Below are positions 26,347-35,940 of a DNA stretch of 64,000 nucleotides, piece by piece (within the stretch, counting starts at the first letter, position 1; each line of letters starts with the position of its first letter). Below the pieces are notes generated by a model that worked only from the letters and a program-made list of their open reading frames with translations, made no database searches and had not been told where the DNA came from. The DNA comes from a bacterium HR37 (lineage in GTDB: Bacteria; Desulfobacterota_D; UBA1144; Nemesobacterales; CSP1-2), in the NCBI GenBank assembly GCA_002898375.1, contig BEIN01000002.1, forward strand, positions 128,347-192,346, written 5' to 3'. Position numbers and translations under genes: made by a program.

Positions 26347-27585
26347 TTACTCAAAGCTTACACTTGGATAGTACTTTAATCTGTAGTTTGCTTCAAATGC
26401 ATTGAAAAGATCCAGGTAGTTTTCAAGATATCTGGTCATTAGAAACCGTTTCCTTACAGTCTCTCTTGCGTTTTGACCCATCCAGTCCCTAAGCTTTTTG
26501 TCTTTTATTAGCTGCACTATTCTCTGAGCAGCTTCTTCAACGGAAGATACCAAAAACCCGTTTACCCCATCTTGGATCTGGTATCTAATGCCCCCTACGT
26601 TGCCCCCAATAACCGGTGTTCCCTTCCACATGGCCTCTGCTACTGTAAGACCGAACCCTTCCCGGATGGATTTTTGAAGGACAACGGTTGCGCGACGTTG
26701 TAGGGCGTTTACCAGAGCGGTGTCTTGACGGCAAAGTATTATTATGCGCTCTTCCCTGTGACTTAGAAGCGATTGGTAAATTTCCTCTCCTTCGGGGTCA
26801 TCTGTGGCTACGTTTCCAAGAAGTACGAGGGTACAATCCACTTCTTTTCTGGCTATCTTAAAAGCCCTTATAACCCCCTCGGGGTCCTTCCATCTGTCGA
26901 ATCTGGATACCTGGACCACAAGTGGGAGATCCGTGGGGATATTGTAGCGGGCAAGACGGTTGTTTATCTCTTCTTCACTAAGCTCCCGATTCTTTATGGA
27001 AAATGGGTCTATAGCGGGCATAAAAAATAGCTGAGGGGGAGATATCTTCTGTTCGTATTCCTTTATACTGAATACCACAGCATCGTATTTTTCAACGAAT
27101 TGAAGTAGATAGCTCCACAGCTCTTTGTTCGGTGTGGAAAGGTCAATATGACACCTCCATATCCAGGGTGACTTCTTCTTATAGAAATTTATCATTGGAA
27201 GGGGTTGGGGGTCATGTATGATCACTATATCGTGATCCAGGTGGTTTCTTATTGCGTTTTCGTGTACAACCTCTTCGTATATCTGTATTTTAAGCTCAGT
27301 AAGGTTTATATCAGCACCCTGAAGGGCGTTGTGCATTTTCTTTGTTATGCTAAAGAAATCGGGACAGCCATGAATTACCCTCCACTCCGTTTTTATCCCA
27401 AGGTTGTTCATAAGAAGCGTAAGTGATGAGAGAAGCTCAGCAACGCCACCTCCATAGTAGGTAGAGTTTATGTTAACAACACTTAAATCGGTTAGCGTTT
27501 TTGCTTTCTGTTTTATTCGTTCTATTACCTGAGGTCCAACAAACCTTTCGTAGTCTTCTACCGATATCCTATAATGGTCAATCAT
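26347..27585 (-). CDS. treT: Trehalose glycosyltransferring synthase (TreT-like, GT4)
   Basis: Makes trehalose from NDP-glucose and glucose (reversible). The GT-B fold is seen in NINSTYYGGGVAELL near residue 40, VSRFDRWKDPEGV mid-protein, and the GT4 donor motif EGFGLTVAEAMWKGTPVIG. At 412 aa it matches the TreT family of Thermococcus and thermophilic bacteria. Trehalose would be a second compatible solute besides glycosylglycerates. It lies 36 nt downstream of pfk in the same direction. Confidence 0.82.
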   Translation of the reverse strand: MIDHYRISVEDYERFVGPQVIERIKQKAKTLTDLSVVNINSTYYGGGVAELLSSLTLLMNNLGIKTEWRVIHGCPDFFSITKKMHNALQGADINLTELKIQIYEEVVHENAIRNHLDHDIVIIHDPQPLPMINFYKKKSPWIWRCHIDLSTPNKELWSYLLQFVEKYDAVVFSIKEYEQKISPPQLFFMPAIDPFSIKNRELSEEEINNRLARYNIPTDLPLVVQVSRFDRWKDPEGVIRAFKIARKEVDCTLVLLGNVATDDPEGEEIYQSLLSHREERIIILCRQDTALVNALQRRATVVLQKSIREGFGLTVAEAMWKGTPVIGGNVGGIRYQIQDGVNGFLVSSVEEAAQRIVQLIKDKKLRDWMGQNARETVRKRFLMTRYLENYLDLFNAFEANYRLKYYPSVSFE

Positions 27586-27621
27586 CTCTTTTGTGTTTTT
27601 TATTGTCTGATTTTAAACATA

Positions 27622-28896
27622 CTACGCTCTTACTGCTTTAGAGAAATAGTTTAGAAACTCCTCAGGACTCATATTTGCGGTGCTTGCAAGCCTTTTTAGC
27701 TGCTCTGGGTTCTCAAGATCCTCTTTCTTTAGCTTTATCATGTACTTCTCGGCCACTTCATAGGCTTCTGTTTTTATGTCAACGTAGCGTATCCTTGTGG
27801 TTCCGGTTTCAGGGTGGAGAACCTCATCGAAGAATATGGGAACCATTTTCCCGGTTTGAATGCTTATCATTGCTCCGGTTCCTCCCTCGAGTAGGAACTT
27901 AACAGCGCAGTAACCAAGGTCTCTTGTGTACTTTGCATCAAAGGGGATGGGTGGTGCAGACCTAAGTTCATAACCTATCCTTTTATTAACTATCCTTACA
28001 TTTATCCCTTTCTCCAGGAGCCTTCTTCTTGTCTCGTGTTTAAGAACCCTTCCAAGGTCTACCTCAGATAGCCTGAGCCTTCCAAACTCATCTCTTTCAA
28101 GATCTTTAATGTTTTCCAGCTCGTTTTCCTCAAGCTTTTCTGTGATTCCCTCAGCAAGTATTGCAACACCGTCTTCCCTTCCCATGCTTTTTCTTTTTAT
28201 AATTGCCCCTTCAAGGATGGCTATAAGCTTATCAAGGGATACCTTTCCCCTGCCAAATTCCTCCGGAATAACGGTAAGCGTTGCCCCGGAAGCCTTCCCT
28301 ATACCAAGCGCAAGATGGCCGGTTTTTCTTCCCATGGTGGTAACAAAATACCATCTGCTTGTTGTTCGAGCGTCTTCCATAAGGTACTGAACTATGCGTG
28401 TTCCCAGGTGCCTTGCTGTCTCAAACCCAAATGTCGGTATGTAGTGGGGAAGTGGAAGGTCGTTATCTATTGTTTTGGGAACATGGGCAACCTTTATCTG
28501 TCTTTTTGCTTCTGCCTCAACACGGCTTGCAAGGTACATTGTACCATCTCCGCCTATTGTTATAAGGTACCTTACTCCCAGCTCCTTCAGAACCCTTACC
28601 GTGTTTTTAAGACCGTTTGGAACAGAAAGGGGGCTCTCTCTTGATATCCCTATTATTGAGCCTCCAGTAAGGTGGATGCGTGAGGTATCCTCAATGGTTA
28701 ATCTACGAATGTGGGTTTTATCACCCCGGGATATCCATTTAAAACCATCGAGTATCCCTATTACCGTTTTCCCACGGTTAATTGCCTCAATCGTTGCTGC
28801 ACTTATTACCCCATTTATGCCGGGTGCGGGTCCTCCCCCTACAAGTATGGCAAGAACATCTGATGAGTTCTTTTTAGTCCTGTCGTTCTCTATCAT
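27622..28896 (-). CDS. pfkA: 6-phosphofructokinase, phosphoryl donor ambiguous
   Basis: Glycolytic enzyme of the PFKA superfamily, 424 aa, longer than E. coli PfkA (320 aa) and closer to the PPi/plant/trypanosome group. The donor-site motif is GGDGT (115-119), with Gly where ATP enzymes have Gly and PPi enzymes Asp. PKTIDND (140-146) has Lys141 where bacterial ATP enzymes have Gly. The Gly/Lys pair is known from ATP-using enzymes of the trypanosomatid type, so ATP is more likely but unproven. CATAAT ends 9 nt before the ATG. Confidence 0.88.
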   Translation of the reverse strand: MIENDRTKKNSSDVLAILVGGGPAPGINGVISAATIEAINRGKTVIGILDGFKWISRGDKTHIRRLTIEDTSRIHLTGGSIIGISRESPLSVPNGLKNTVRVLKELGVRYLITIGGDGTMYLASRVEAEAKRQIKVAHVPKTIDNDLPLPHYIPTFGFETARHLGTRIVQYLMEDARTTSRWYFVTTMGRKTGHLALGIGKASGATLTVIPEEFGRGKVSLDKLIAILEGAIIKRKSMGREDGVAILAEGITEKLEENELENIKDLERDEFGRLRLSEVDLGRVLKHETRRRLLEKGINVRIVNKRIGYELRSAPPIPFDAKYTRDLGYCAVKFLLEGGTGAMISIQTGKMVPIFFDEVLHPETGTTRIRYVDIKTEAYEVAEKYMIKLKKEDLENPEQLKRLASTANMSPEEFLNYFSKAVRA

Positions 28897-28941
28897 GTCT
28901 TAAGAATTATGATGCAATATTAATTTTCCGGATACAAGCCC

Positions 28942-29631
28942 CTATCTAAACCACCTTGCCCTATAATAGTATCTTCTTTTCTGAAAGAACCTTGCAAGTG
29001 CTAGCCCGGAAACAAATCCTCCTATATGTGCCCAGAAAGCTATTCCACCTGTGTTTTGAGCTACCGCAAGAGAGGCAATTCCGCTAAAAAACTGAATTAT
29101 AAACCATATGAAGAGGAAAACTACTGCTGGTATTTCAACTAGCTGTATGAAGAAGAATATGGGAACCAGTGTAAGTATCCTTGATGTCGGAAAAAAAAGC
29201 ATATATGCCCCTAGCACGCCTGATATCGCCCCGCTTGCTCCAACCATTGGAACGGTTGAGTATATGTTTGTAAGTATCTGGGTAAAGGCCGCTGCAATGC
29301 CTGAGAGCAGGTAAAACAACAGGTATCTAAAGTGACCCATTCTATCTTCTACATTGTCCCCAAATACGTATAGGAAAAGCATGTTACCTATAAGATGAAA
29401 CCATCCGCCGTGAAGAAACATAGATGTGAAGAAGGGATAGATGCGTTCGAATGTGGTTATATCTGAGGAAAAGATTAAATAGGCTGGAATAAGACCGTAC
29501 TTGTTGATAAATAGGTGGATTTGGTTTCCAAGAGATACTTCATAAAAAAAAATCAGGATGTTTAGTATGATAATCGCTACATTAACAAAGGGAAAACTGC
29601 TTGATGGAATGGTATCTCGTAATGGAATCAT
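28942..29631 (-). CDS. Rhomboid family intramembrane serine protease
   Basis: 229 aa with about six to seven membrane helices. Catalytic Ser133 lies in GASGAISG and His202 in HIGGFVSGL; HGGWFHLIGNM is the conserved loop. I start at the ATG that gives MIPLRDTIPS, the usual beginning of this subfamily. A longer frame up to 29670 would run through a clear promoter (29642-29670), so it is rejected. Substrates are unknown. Confidence 0.9.
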   Translation of the reverse strand: MIPLRDTIPSSSFPFVNVAIIILNILIFFYEVSLGNQIHLFINKYGLIPAYLIFSSDITTFERIYPFFTSMFLHGGWFHLIGNMLFLYVFGDNVEDRMGHFRYLLFYLLSGIAAAFTQILTNIYSTVPMVGASGAISGVLGAYMLFFPTSRILTLVPIFFFIQLVEIPAVVFLFIWFIIQFFSGIASLAVAQNTGGIAFWAHIGGFVSGLALARFFQKRRYYYRARWFR

Positions 29632-29641
29632 TACCCAACCC

Positions 29642-29670
29642 ATTATACATAATCGGGAATTTGACTTCAA
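29642..29670 (-). promoter_or_regulatory. Rhomboid gene promoter
   Basis: On the minus strand TTGAAG (plus 29665-29670), a 17-nt spacer and a perfect TATAAT (plus 29642-29647), ending 10 nt before the chosen ATG. It decides the start codon and predicts a leader of about 4 nt. Confidence 0.7.
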
Positions 29671-29689
29671 AGTCCCTGACTGTGGTTAC

Positions 29690-29718
29690 TTGCAATTGGT
29701 TATTTTAGTACTTAAAAT
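29690..29718 (+). promoter_or_regulatory. Promoter of the KdsC-like gene
   Basis: TTGCAA (29690-29695), a 17-nt spacer and TAAAAT (29713-29718). The -10 box ends 17 nt before the ATG at 29736, and the promoter diverges from the rhomboid promoter. Confidence 0.5.
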
Positions 29719-29735
29719 GAGGTTCATAAGTTATA

Positions 29736-30227
29736 ATGTTTCAAAAACTAAGAACCGACCTTGTAAAGAAGCTCTCATCCATAAAGGTTTTGCTTGTAAA
29801 CGCCGATATGATACCTGCGGATGGAGAGGAATCTTTTAGTGACAGGGAATCCGGAGACTTTGGTGGGATTAGAGAGTTAGAGAAACTGGGGGTTAAAAGC
29901 ATTGCGTTTTTTACAACCACGAAAAACGCGGTTATTGATGCTGTTTTTAGACTTGGTATAGATTTAATTGTTCAGGTTGTTTCTACAAAGGCTGCTTTTT
30001 ACTCTAAACTCAAATCAAAACATAGGGTAGATGATAAGGAGGTTGCCTTCATAGGAGGTACTCTCTCAGACATTCCAATAATTGAGAAGGCAGGTTTTTC
30101 TGTTGCTTTCCCTGATGCTCCTCTTGAAGTAAAAGCCAAATCTTACTATGTTGCTTATGGAATGGGCAGAGAAGCCATAAAGGAGGTGGTGGGTCTTATT
30201 ATAAAGGCAAGGAGCTCTGGCGGCTAG
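29736..30227 (+). CDS. KdsC-like HAD protein with degenerate active site
   Basis: 163 aa, the size and layout of 3-deoxy-D-manno-octulosonate 8-phosphate phosphatase (KdsC). Motif I, normally DVDGVLTDG, reads NADMIPADG (22-30), so the nucleophile Asp is Asn22. Motif IV, normally GDDLND, reads GGTLSD (107-112), losing metal-binding acids. The Thr of motif II (near 60) and a Lys remain. It is probably not a phosphatase, but is kept as an intact gene with its own promoter; a binding or regulatory role is possible. No other kds genes are seen. Confidence 0.7.
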   Translation: MFQKLRTDLVKKLSSIKVLLVNADMIPADGEESFSDRESGDFGGIRELEKLGVKSIAFFTTTKNAVIDAVFRLGIDLIVQVVSTKAAFYSKLKSKHRVDDKEVAFIGGTLSDIPIIEKAGFSVAFPDAPLEVKAKSYYVAYGMGREAIKEVVGLIIKARSSGG

Positions 30228-30269
30228 CTTCAGGATACAATCTACTTATACGTTAAAATTGGATTGATC

Positions 30270-31403
30270 ATGGATACGGTTGCCCTTACCAGATCAATAA
30301 AAGAGAAGGCATTGGAGATCGGTTTTGATTTGGTTGGAATTTCCCCTGTAGGGCCGTTTCCTGAAAGCCAGTTCTTTAAAGAGTGGCTTTCAAAGGGTTT
30401 TAACGGTGAGATGAAATACATGGAGAGAAACTCAGAGCGAAGAGAGGATCTAAGAAGGGTTTTTCCTGAGGCAAGGTCTGTTATATCATGTGGGTTAAAC
30501 TACAATACCGAATACCCTTATTCGATTAATAGGGTTGATAAACAAAGAGGATGGATTTCTAGATATGCTTGGGGTGATGATTATCACGAGGTTATAAAAG
30601 ATAGGCTTTCAAAGCTTTTAGGCTTTATACGGGAGGTTTCCCCGGTAGAGGTAAAAGCCCTTATCTATGTGGATACCGGGCCTGTTCTTGAGAGAGTTTA
30701 CGGACGGTATGGGGGAATAGGGTGGATAGGGAAGAACACTTGCTTGATAAACCAGAAAATAGGCTCATGGATCTTTATAGGGGAGATAATAACGAACCTT
30801 GAGCTTAACTACGACAGTCCTGTTCCTGATAGGTGTGGAACGTGTAGGCGGTGTATAGATGCATGTCCAACAGGTGCACTTGTAAAGCCCTATGTCCTCG
30901 ATTCAAGGTTATGTATATCCTATCTAACAATAGAGCTTAGAGGTAAGATACCCGTTGAGTTAAGGGAGAAAGTGGGTAACAACGTATTTGGCTGTGATAT
31001 ATGTCAGGATGTTTGCCCATGGAATAGAAGGGCAAAATTCAGCCGTGAAACATCTTTTCTGCCCAGAGAAGGGCTTTTGAATCCTGAGCTCTCATCCCTT
31101 TTAGAACTTGCAGAAGAGGATTTTAAAAAAGTGTTCAGGAAAAGTCCTGTTAAGAGGGCTAAAAGAGGAGGCTTTATAAGAAATGTATTGGTTGCGATGG
31201 GAAACTCTGGCAATAAAAGGTTTATTCCCCACGTTAAAAGGCTTTTAAAAGATGCTGATCCGCTGGTTAGAGCCCATGCTGTTTGGGCTCTGTGGAAGCT
31301 TGAGGGAAAGGATGCACTGGAAACCATTAAAGGGCTTTTGGCTAAAGAGCATGATCCAATGGTCAGGGAAGAGATTCTTAACGTAATGAATCAGGGCTTG
31401 TAG
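30270..31403 (+). CDS. queG: Epoxyqueuosine reductase
   Basis: Cobalamin- and iron-sulfur-dependent last step of queuosine tRNA modification. The N-terminal cobalamin-binding half is followed by two [4Fe-4S] motifs, CGTCRRCIDACPTGAL and CDICQDVCPWN, and a C-terminal HEAT-like segment, which defines QueG rather than QueH. 377 aa from the ATG at 30270; a TTG two codons earlier is possible. TAAAAT (30254-30259) ends 10 nt before the ATG. Confidence 0.93.
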   Translation: MDTVALTRSIKEKALEIGFDLVGISPVGPFPESQFFKEWLSKGFNGEMKYMERNSERREDLRRVFPEARSVISCGLNYNTEYPYSINRVDKQRGWISRYAWGDDYHEVIKDRLSKLLGFIREVSPVEVKALIYVDTGPVLERVYGRYGGIGWIGKNTCLINQKIGSWIFIGEIITNLELNYDSPVPDRCGTCRRCIDACPTGALVKPYVLDSRLCISYLTIELRGKIPVELREKVGNNVFGCDICQDVCPWNRRAKFSRETSFLPREGLLNPELSSLLELAEEDFKKVFRKSPVKRAKRGGFIRNVLVAMGNSGNKRFIPHVKRLLKDADPLVRAHAVWALWKLEGKDALETIKGLLAKEHDPMVREEILNVMNQGL

Positions 31404-31465
31404 GGTGGGGTTTTTGTATTTAGTATTATTTACCCAAAAGTTAAAACAGGAGGTTTAAACTTAAG

Positions 31466-31882
31466 TTGATCAGAGAGAGGCTTCTTAATATTGGGCTTTT
31501 GTGGCTTCGTGTATTAATGGGTTTTGGTATATCACTGCTTCACGGGTATGGCAAGGTATTTGGTGGACGTATGGAGCAGTTTACAGAAGCCGTTGCAAAG
31601 ATGGGGTTTCCGTTACCGGGCTTTTTTGCCTGGTCAGCTGCCCTATCTGAATTTGCTGGAGGCTTGCTTATAGCCCTTGGTCTGGGAACCAGAATAGCTG
31701 CTTTTTTTGTATTTATTACAATGAGTGTGGCTGCATTTGTTCGCCATGCAGATGACCCAATAAATGTAAAGGAGCTCTCACTTGCTTATTGGACTGTATC
31801 AGCGGCTATTTTGCTTATGGGACCTGGCCGTTTCTCTATAGATAACTGGTTGACAAGGTTCTTTTGCAAAAGCAAACAATAA
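31466..31882 (+). CDS. DoxX family membrane protein
   Basis: 138 aa with four membrane helices and the DoxX pattern: LLHGYGKVFGG, ALSEFAGGLLIALGLGTR and a late short helix. The family is linked to quinone or thiol redox in some bacteria, but no specific function can be assigned. The TTG start follows AGGAGG (31448-31453) at a somewhat long spacing. Confidence 0.8.
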   Translation: MIRERLLNIGLLWLRVLMGFGISLLHGYGKVFGGRMEQFTEAVAKMGFPLPGFFAWSAALSEFAGGLLIALGLGTRIAAFFVFITMSVAAFVRHADDPINVKELSLAYWTVSAAILLMGPGRFSIDNWLTRFFCKSKQ

Positions 31883-31891
31883 TCATAGCGG

Positions 31892-32998
31892 TTATTCATC
31901 TAGAAATATCTTAAGCAGGTTATCTACCGGGATGGTTGGTAGCCTAGCGACCTGCATGTTCTCTTCAACGTGTTCTGTCCTGCTCATTCCTACAAGTGTG
32001 GTTGTTATCCCAGGAATTGAGCGGGCAAATTGAATAGCACGTTGTGCATCTGTGTTAAGCCCTCTTAGGTACTCGGTTATGAATTCTGGTAGATCTCTAG
32101 AGAGCCTTCCCTGAAGTAACGGAGAGCTTGTAATAACGGTTATTCCCAGGTCCTTTGCTGCTTCGAGTGGAGAAACCCACTTTCCTTTTACGAACTGATT
32201 TTTAAATAAAAAGGCCTCTGGCATTGCCAGGTTAAAGGGAAGTTGAATTACCTTAAAGTTGTGCTTATCTCCTGCAACCCTTTTTGCTATTCTAACTGCA
32301 TCTTCTAAAGACAAGTATCCCTTAGAGCCTGGCTCTTCTCTGTATCCGCTCCAGGTAGCCATACCGTAGAGTTTTATCTTCCCTTCTGATACCTTTTTCT
32401 CAAAAAGTTCAAAGGTGCTTTCCATACGTCTTTTAAACTCTTTTGGTGATATCTCCTGTAGTTGTTCTTCAGGGTTATGAAGGTAGTAGATATCTATGCA
32501 TTTTACCCTGAGGTTCTTAATGCTCTGTTCAAGTTGGTTCTCAATGTAGCTTGGTGCCATACAGTGAATTCCACCAACTATATCTTCAGGTTTTATAACC
32601 CCTGTTTTTATAAATGTTTTTGCTATGTATTCTCTAAAATCCCGTGGAGGTGTACTATCAAAAGGGATGTATCCACCTTTTGTAGCAACTATAACCTCAT
32701 CCCTCTGGATCTTTCCTTCCTCAATGAGTTTGGAAAGAGCCATTCCAATGGCGCGTTCGCTTCTTTGACATCTGTAATTTATGGCTGTATCAAAAACATT
32801 ACAGCCAAGTTCAACTGCGCGTATTAGGGACCTTTGGTAGTTTATATCGGTTGTATCATCGTAGTTGCCAAGGTATGAGCCAAATCCTATAGATGAAAAC
32901 CAAAAGCCATTGGAGTTTCTAAAGTGACCCTGATCAACTACGCCTCTGTATCTTTCTTTGAAACGTGTAGTTCCCTCAGTGGTTGCATGTTGAATCAA
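31892..32998 (-). CDS. Aldo/keto reductase family protein
   Basis: NAD(P)H-dependent barrel oxidoreductase, 368 aa. The catalytic set can be placed: Asp and Tyr in FDTAINYR, Lys in VIVATKGG and His in YYLHNPEE. No iron-sulfur C-terminal domain is seen. The substrate is unknown. It starts with TTG behind AAGGAGA and has a clear promoter. It ends 9 nt from the convergent doxX stop. Confidence 0.85.
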   Translation of the reverse strand: MIQHATTEGTTRFKERYRGVVDQGHFRNSNGFWFSSIGFGSYLGNYDDTTDINYQRSLIRAVELGCNVFDTAINYRCQRSERAIGMALSKLIEEGKIQRDEVIVATKGGYIPFDSTPPRDFREYIAKTFIKTGVIKPEDIVGGIHCMAPSYIENQLEQSIKNLRVKCIDIYYLHNPEEQLQEISPKEFKRRMESTFELFEKKVSEGKIKLYGMATWSGYREEPGSKGYLSLEDAVRIAKRVAGDKHNFKVIQLPFNLAMPEAFLFKNQFVKGKWVSPLEAAKDLGITVITSSPLLQGRLSRDLPEFITEYLRGLNTDAQRAIQFARSIPGITTTLVGMSRTEHVEENMQVARLPTIPVDNLLKIFLDE

Positions 32999-33025
32999 AA
33001 CTTACCTATCTCCTTAATGTCTGTA

Positions 33026-33054
33026 ATTATAGACGCAGGAGCTCTTATAAACAA
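33026..33054 (-). promoter_or_regulatory. Aldo/keto reductase promoter
   Basis: On the minus strand TTGTTT (plus 33049-33054), a 17-nt spacer and TATAAT (plus 33026-33031), 27 nt before the TTG start. Confidence 0.6.
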
Positions 33055-33118
33055 CAAAAACCCTATATACAGTAGGCTAAAAGAACCTACCGTAACTCCT
33101 TAAGGTCCGGTTCAGATT

Positions 33119-33149
33119 CGTTTTCCGGGAAGAAAGATCCCGGAAAACG
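33119..33149 (-). terminator. Hairpin downstream of the cold-shock gene
   Basis: CGTTTTCCGGG (33119-33129) and CCCGGAAAACG (33139-33149) form a perfect 11-bp stem with a 9-nt loop, 28 nt past the csp stop. There is no real T-run on either strand, so it may stabilise the 3' end rather than terminate alone. Confidence 0.55.
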
Positions 33150-33176
33150 TTTAAATAAACTGCGTGGTTTTAAGAT

Positions 33177-33389
33177 TTATCCTTCAGAGCTAACCTTTAC
33201 TACCTTGCTTGCCTGAAGTCCCTTTGGACCCTCGATGACTTCAAACTCTACAATGTCTCCCTCTTTGAGGGTTTTAAATCCAGAGCTCTGGATAGCACTG
33301 TAGTGGACAAATATGTCCTTACCGTTTTCCTGCTCGATGAATCCGTAACCTTTGGACTCATTAAACCACTTTACTTTACCTCTACTCAA
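33177..33389 (-). CDS. csp: Cold-shock-domain protein
   Basis: 70-aa single-strand nucleic-acid-binding beta barrel acting as RNA chaperone. RNP1 KGYGFIEQ and RNP2 IFVHYSAI are present. The start is TTG (MSRGKVKWF) behind AAGGAGG. The leader is only about 25 nt from the predicted promoter, so the long thermosensing leader of E. coli cspA is absent. Confidence 0.95.
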   Translation of the reverse strand: MSRGKVKWFNESKGYGFIEQENGKDIFVHYSAIQSSGFKTLKEGDIVEFEVIEGPKGLQASKVVKVSSEG

Positions 33390-33420
33390 GTAAAAGCCTC
33401 CTTAAATTTAATACCCCTTA

Positions 33421-33449
33421 AATATCTCACGCTTTTTTTTATTTGTCAA
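33421..33449 (-). promoter_or_regulatory. csp promoter
   Basis: On the minus strand TTGACA (plus 33444-33449), a 17-nt spacer with an A-tract, and GATATT (plus 33421-33426), 31 nt before the TTG start. Confidence 0.7.
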
Positions 33450-33550
33450 ATCCAATTTTTTACCCTGCTTGCTAAGTAAGCCTAGTATTGACTTTATTTT
33501 GACTTCTATATAGCCTAATCATTTAGTTGCAAAATAAGGAGGTGTATATA

Positions 33551-34069
33551 ATGGCACAGGAGAGACCAGGAGCAGTTACAATGAGGGGAAACCCAGTAAC
33601 TTTAATAGGTCCTGAGCTGAAGGTAGGGGATAAGGCTCCTAATTTTACAGTTTTTGAAGCAATAGGGTCACCTGTTACCCTGGACGATTTTAAAGGTAAG
33701 ATTAAGGTATTTAATGTGATTGTATCGGTTGATACACCTGTATGTGATGCTCAAACAAAGCGCTTTAACCAAGAAGCAGCAGGGCTTCCGGGTGATGTGG
33801 AGATAATTACTGTAAGTATGGATCTTCCCTTTGCACTTAAGAGGTACTGTAGTGCTGCTGGAATAGATAGGGTAAAAACAGTGTCGGATTATCGCGATGC
33901 CTCCTTTGGACAGGCTTACGGTGTTTTAATAAAAGAGCATCGTCTTCTTGCCAGGGCCATATTTGTTGTGGACAGAGATGATACTATTCGACACGTAGAA
34001 TATGTAAAGGAGATTACAGAACATCCAAACTATGATAAAGCTTTGGAGGTCTTAAAGGGACTTGTGTAG
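33551..34069 (+). CDS. tpx: Thiol peroxidase (Tpx-type peroxiredoxin)
   Basis: Reduces peroxides through two cysteines. The peroxidatic Cys is in VDTPVCDAQTKRF and the resolving Cys in LKRYCSAAG, the Tpx spacing. 172 aa from the ATG at 33551, which follows AAGGAGG; an upstream in-frame TTG at 33527 lies before that ribosome site and is rejected. It heads a group of redox genes with sufT and bcp. Confidence 0.93.
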   Translation: MAQERPGAVTMRGNPVTLIGPELKVGDKAPNFTVFEAIGSPVTLDDFKGKIKVFNVIVSVDTPVCDAQTKRFNQEAAGLPGDVEIITVSMDLPFALKRYCSAAGIDRVKTVSDYRDASFGQAYGVLIKEHRLLARAIFVVDRDDTIRHVEYVKEITEHPNYDKALEVLKGLV

Positions 34070-34105
34070 GTTCTTCTTTAAAAAAGACCCAAGGAGGGAG
34101 ATAAA

Positions 34106-34660
34106 ATGGGGCTTGGAGATATGTTATCAAGGTTATTTAAAAAAGAGGAAACCAGGGAGGAGGAAAAAAACAGAGAAGAGCAAACACAAAAAGTTGGAGA
34201 TTCCAGGGAAGATGTTTCCCGCTCTACAGAGCCTGTTATGGCTTCCAGGCTGGAGAGCATAAACAAGTTTCAGACGCGTGATATTGAATCTTCTCCTCCT
34301 TCAAGCAATTTAGAGACAGAGGGGAAGGAACAGCCTTCTGAAAAAAAAGGAGAGGTCCAGGAGGTTACGGAGCAGAAGGTTTTAGAGGTGCTAAGTGAGG
34401 TCTATGATCCCGAGATCCCTATTGATATCGTAAATCTGGGTCTCATATACGGTATCGATATTAAGGACGGAAGGGTTCATGTTAGGATGACAATGACTGC
34501 TCCAGGGTGTCCTGCTTCAGCTCAGATTGCCGCAGAGGCAAAGATGCTTATAGAGGAGATACCGGGTGTAAAGGAAGCTGTAATAGAGATTGTATGGGAT
34601 CCTCCATGGGACCCAAGTATGATGAGTGAAGAGGCCAAACAGAGCCTTGGCTATATATAA
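34106..34660 (+). CDS. SufT/MIP18 (DUF59) iron-sulfur assembly protein with charged N-terminal extension
   Basis: The C-terminal 100 residues are a DUF59 domain: VYDPEIPIDIVNLGLIYG, TMTAPGCPASAQ with the conserved Cys, and WDPPWDPSMMS. The family assists Fe-S cluster maturation. The first 80 residues are a Glu/Lys/Arg- and Ser-rich segment that looks disordered and is not part of the standard domain. A clear AAGGAGG precedes the ATG. Genes on both sides are peroxiredoxins, fitting oxidative protection of Fe-S clusters. Confidence 0.85.
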   Translation: MGLGDMLSRLFKKEETREEEKNREEQTQKVGDSREDVSRSTEPVMASRLESINKFQTRDIESSPPSSNLETEGKEQPSEKKGEVQEVTEQKVLEVLSEVYDPEIPIDIVNLGLIYGIDIKDGRVHVRMTMTAPGCPASAQIAAEAKMLIEEIPGVKEAVIEIVWDPPWDPSMMSEEAKQSLGYI

Positions 34661-34672
34661 AGGGTTGCCAGC

Positions 34673-35125
34673 ATGTTAAAAGTGGGTGATAGAGCACCGG
34701 ATATCGAAGCTAAAACGTACGGTGGACAAAAAATAAGGCTTGGTGATTTTCTTGGGAAAAAGATAGTGGTTCTCTATTTCTATCCAAAGGACAATACCCC
34801 GGGTTGTACTAAAGAGGCCTGCTCAATGAGGGATAAGATGGAGGATTTTAAGAAACTAGGTATAGAGGTCTTGGGGGTAAGTGTCGATAGCGTAAGAAGC
34901 CATGAGAACTTTAGGGATAGATTCAATCTAAATTTTCCCTTACTTAGCGACACGGATAGAAAAATAGTAAGGGCATACGGGGTGGAAAGTGAATCTGGAA
35001 CGGCAAAAAGGGTGACTTTTTTAATAGACAGGTCTGGGGTTATAAGGTACATCTGGCATAAGGTGGATACATCTCATCATGCAGATGAGGTTTTAGAGAA
35101 GGTAAGGGAGTTAGGATTGGTTTAG
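34673..35125 (+). CDS. bcp: Bcp/PrxQ-type peroxiredoxin
   Basis: Thioredoxin-dependent peroxidase, 150 aa. NTPGCTKEACSMRD holds the peroxidatic Cys and, five residues on, the resolving Cys typical of PrxQ. It begins 12 nt after the sufT-like gene. Confidence 0.94.
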   Translation: MLKVGDRAPDIEAKTYGGQKIRLGDFLGKKIVVLYFYPKDNTPGCTKEACSMRDKMEDFKKLGIEVLGVSVDSVRSHENFRDRFNLNFPLLSDTDRKIVRAYGVESESGTAKRVTFLIDRSGVIRYIWHKVDTSHHADEVLEKVRELGLV

Positions 35126-35154
35126 AGCCAAAGTTTTTCTACTTTGGAAGTTAG

Positions 35155-35931
<777 letters not shown>

Positions 35932-35940
35932 ATTTAAATC

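Noticed and set aside
29632-29670. Longer N-terminus for the rhomboid gene
   Set aside because: It runs through a TTGAAG-17-TATAAT promoter, and the shorter form starts with the usual MIPLRD sequence.
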